A stretch of 64,000 nt of DNA from Hippasteria phrygiana. Taxonomy: Eukaryota > Echinodermata > Asteroidea > Valvatida > Goniasteridae. Location: assembly GCA_037893225.1 (NCBI GenBank), contig JAZGUH010000089.1:372001-436000 (forward strand). The letters run 5' to 3'. The translations under genes were made by a program, and so were the position numbers. This document shows, piece after piece, positions 61,933 to 64,000 of the stretch. Below the pieces are notes generated by a model, which was not told the DNA's origin, ran no database searches, and saw nothing but the letters and a program-made list of their open reading frames with translations. Positions within the stretch are counted from its first letter, which is position 1, and each line of letters begins with the position of its first letter.

Positions 61933-64000
61933 GTAAGATCGTCGATCGAAACACCTCTGATACTGCTGCTGATATGATTAACCTTGTTTGATTTCATCAA
62001 GGGTTTCTCATGAATATTCATTGCTCAGGGGTCAAAGGCCAAACCAAACCACATTGTCCCGGCTTGACTTAATAATTAATAAGTGATAAATTCATTGAGC
62101 TTTTTATGCTGCTTTTTCATTCATTCGAAAGGCTAATCTCCGAAATGCGAGTTGACTGAATTATATGTGATATAATTGAATTTGTGTCATAACTTTAGGC
62201 TTCAACAATTCCTCTCTGCCCCAAATTCTTGAAAAATAAAAACAAAAAAAGCATCTGAGAAATTATCCTCCCATTCAACAAATATTTTACGAAGTGTGTC
62301 TGCTTTGAATCATACACTGCTAAAGATAATTTAAGAATGCATAATGACAAGGCTTTAGCTATAGTAACCCATAATGCCTTGATCTTGATAAAAATAAGTT
62401 GTTTTACCAGTGAAACCTGTCCTAGGGAAAATGTCATGTCTTTCATTCACATCCCGTGGCATTAGAACTGTTAATTAGTTGATTTTAGTTCAAACCAAAA
62501 TCCTTTGCTTAGTCAGTAATTTTGTTCATATTTTATTTGTACCCTTTGTTCAAGCACTTCTTAGCAAAATCCTTGAGTTAGTCAGCACTTTTTATTTGAA
62601 ACCACTGTCGTCTAGGCAACCTTTTCCTTTTTTGATTTGTGATTTTTGGTTTTACCTGCCTAAAATCAGAACAGGCTGTGTGACCTTTTGATTTGTAGCG
62701 ATGTTACCGTACATTTGTCGACACTGCGAGAGTTTCTGTTTGCAAATATTGTGCGAAGTCCAGTCACATGACTAATTGATTACCAACCTTGAAATGATCA
62801 CGAACCTTAAATTTTCCAAGTTTGACAAATTTGTTTCCTTGTTATCAACTGTTGACACTAGTCAAAAAATTTCAGTGATAAACTGTGGACATTCTCCCGA
62901 AATACCTGCAAGATTGAAAGCAGGTTTATCAAAGGAAAGCCAGTACATGCGTGTACCTGTGGTTTTCCAAAGTGGTATTCTCGGATCTGGACGACTTTAA
63001 ATTTAGCACTAGCATAGGTTTCGCTCCGCTTGGATCCTCAAGCGTCTTCCTGTTTTTAGCTACTCGAAGGTCGGGCTTAATATAGACCTGAGTTACTTAT
63101 TCTGGTTATAAATGTGATCTTGGGATGAATTTGTTTGTATAGAAACTAATCCTAGTGACGCAAGTTATCTAAGAATAGATCAAATCACTGGAAATATTTT
63201 CACGGAGAGTAGTTTGTACACAGTGGAGTCGGCATCGCTTTTGTTCGACGTCAAAAGTAAGGAGTTACAAATAATTTGGAGAGGGGTGACACAGCTGCTT
63301 GTGTGGTATGTACATTGTACCAAGAAAATGGTTATTTAAGAATCTGCTTCTGACAAAAAAAAGCCTGCGTTTTCCTATTTTCATTTCAAAGTATTTTGAT
63401 ATGAAACTGAAATTTAATGAAATGAATTGCGTGAGTGAGCACCCACCCGAACAAAGATGCTGACAATTTGGGAGACCGCCAACATAGGGCAAGATAGCTC
63501 AGTTGGTAGAGCGCCGGTACGGTAACCCGGAGGTCGCAGGTTCGAATCCCGCTCCTGCCAGTTTCTTTGTTCACTTTAAAAGTGCTGCAAACTGTTTGCC
63601 AATTGGAACAATGTTAAATATGTAAATGATAAAAGTCAGGATGGCCAGATGTTTAAGGTGGGATGAGAAAGAAGCCCTTCAGCCCTCAAGAAATGTTGTT
63701 TTAGTAGAAAACTAATTTTGCTTAAATAGAATGAAAACAAAGCGATGGATGTACACACTGTAAAAGAAATTGCTAAGAGTCTTTTCTGACACTTTTTGCT
63801 TCATTGAATGGTTTTTGAACGGAGTTGGAGAACGAGCTAGAGAGACCAGTAATTGTGAAAAAATTGTCGCATTATTGACGCTTTTGCACGAGCCTCTAAA
63901 ATGAATACGATGACTTAAAACCGCAAGCAGCACACATGTAATGTCACTTTTAATACTTTGAATCATCAAACCACAAAGCTGAAATTTTTCAAATCCTTTT
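61933..64000 (+). other. Intron after exon 16 (3' partial)
   Basis: At least 2,068 bp of intron reaching the window end. Contains SINE copy 2 at 63448-63560. No further exon resembling human exon 52 (ATMQDLEQRRPQLEEL) was seen. Confidence 0.75.
63448..63560 (+). repeat. tRNA-derived SINE, copy 2 (best preserved)
   Basis: tRNA-like fold at 63488-63560: seven-base acceptor stem with one mismatch, D arm GCTC/GAGC, anticodon stem CCGG/CCGG, T arm with a perfect box B (GGTTCGAATCC) and box A TAGCTCAGTTGG. The anticodon loop reads ACGGTAA, nominally a Thr GGT anticodon, but position 33 is C instead of T. That and the leader shared with copy 1 (CGAACAAAGAT, ACAATTTGGGAGACCGCC) favour a SINE over a working tRNA gene. 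Confidence 0.65.

Larger units (their letters stand above)
59906..60553 (+). other. Intron 14-15, largely MITE-derived
   Basis: 648 bp, GT-AG, acceptor GTCCCCCCCTACAG. More than half consists of the two MITEs at 59922 and 60108; a further half copy (CATGAAATTGGC) is at 60511. Confidence 0.8.

Noticed and set aside
63488..63560. Functional tRNA-Thr gene
   Set aside because: Position 33 is C, two stems have mismatches, and the upstream leader is shared with a decayed copy at 2676, so a SINE is more likely.

Overview
This is a eukaryotic window: spliced GT-AG genes, AT-rich introns, microsatellites and MITE-like transposon debris. The + strand carries sixteen exons of one dystrophin/utrophin orthologue. 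They begin in a mid-rod spectrin repeat and end at the counterpart of human DMD exon 51, in the repeat that follows hinge 3. Both ends of the gene lie outside the window. Intron positions and phases over the last eight exons match human DMD exons 43-51. Together with the dispersed ATGTAC repeats and the tRNA-headed SINEs, this suggests a non-vertebrate deuterostome, perhaps an echinoderm or hemichordate. The taxon is an inference.

Layout: exons 1-7 lie at 1-6125, with a Glu-rich insert in exon 6. A 21.8-kb intron follows (6126-27887). Exon 8 is at 27888-28322, a 28-kb intron runs 28323-56473, exons 9-16 are packed into 56474-61932, and a trailing intron reaches the window end.

The 21.8-kb intron holds four nested, opposite-strand, single-exon genes (13869-23264) for type I membrane proteins. 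Each has three Ig-like domains, one transmembrane helix and a cytoplasmic tail with tyrosine motifs that resemble ITIM and ITSM. The most distal copy (13869-15731) is divergent. The other three form a tandem array of about 2.3-kb units: one has a long tail with several tyrosines and two have short tails with one ITIM. A relic of a further copy lies at 24215-24246. They look like a small family of immune or recognition receptors. They share a locus with dystrophin but show no obvious functional link to it.

The rest is intronic sequence with recognisable repeats: a TTAA-flanked MITE family (five copies), other MITEs, a hAT-like element, a 1.5-1.6-kb direct duplication, three tRNA-derived SINEs, two decamer minisatellites, an 11-bp minisatellite abutting the exon 7 splice donor, and many poly(G)/poly(C) tracts. 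A TATA/GC-box/splice-donor combination near 50560-50780 is a possible internal dystrophin promoter. It is weakly supported.
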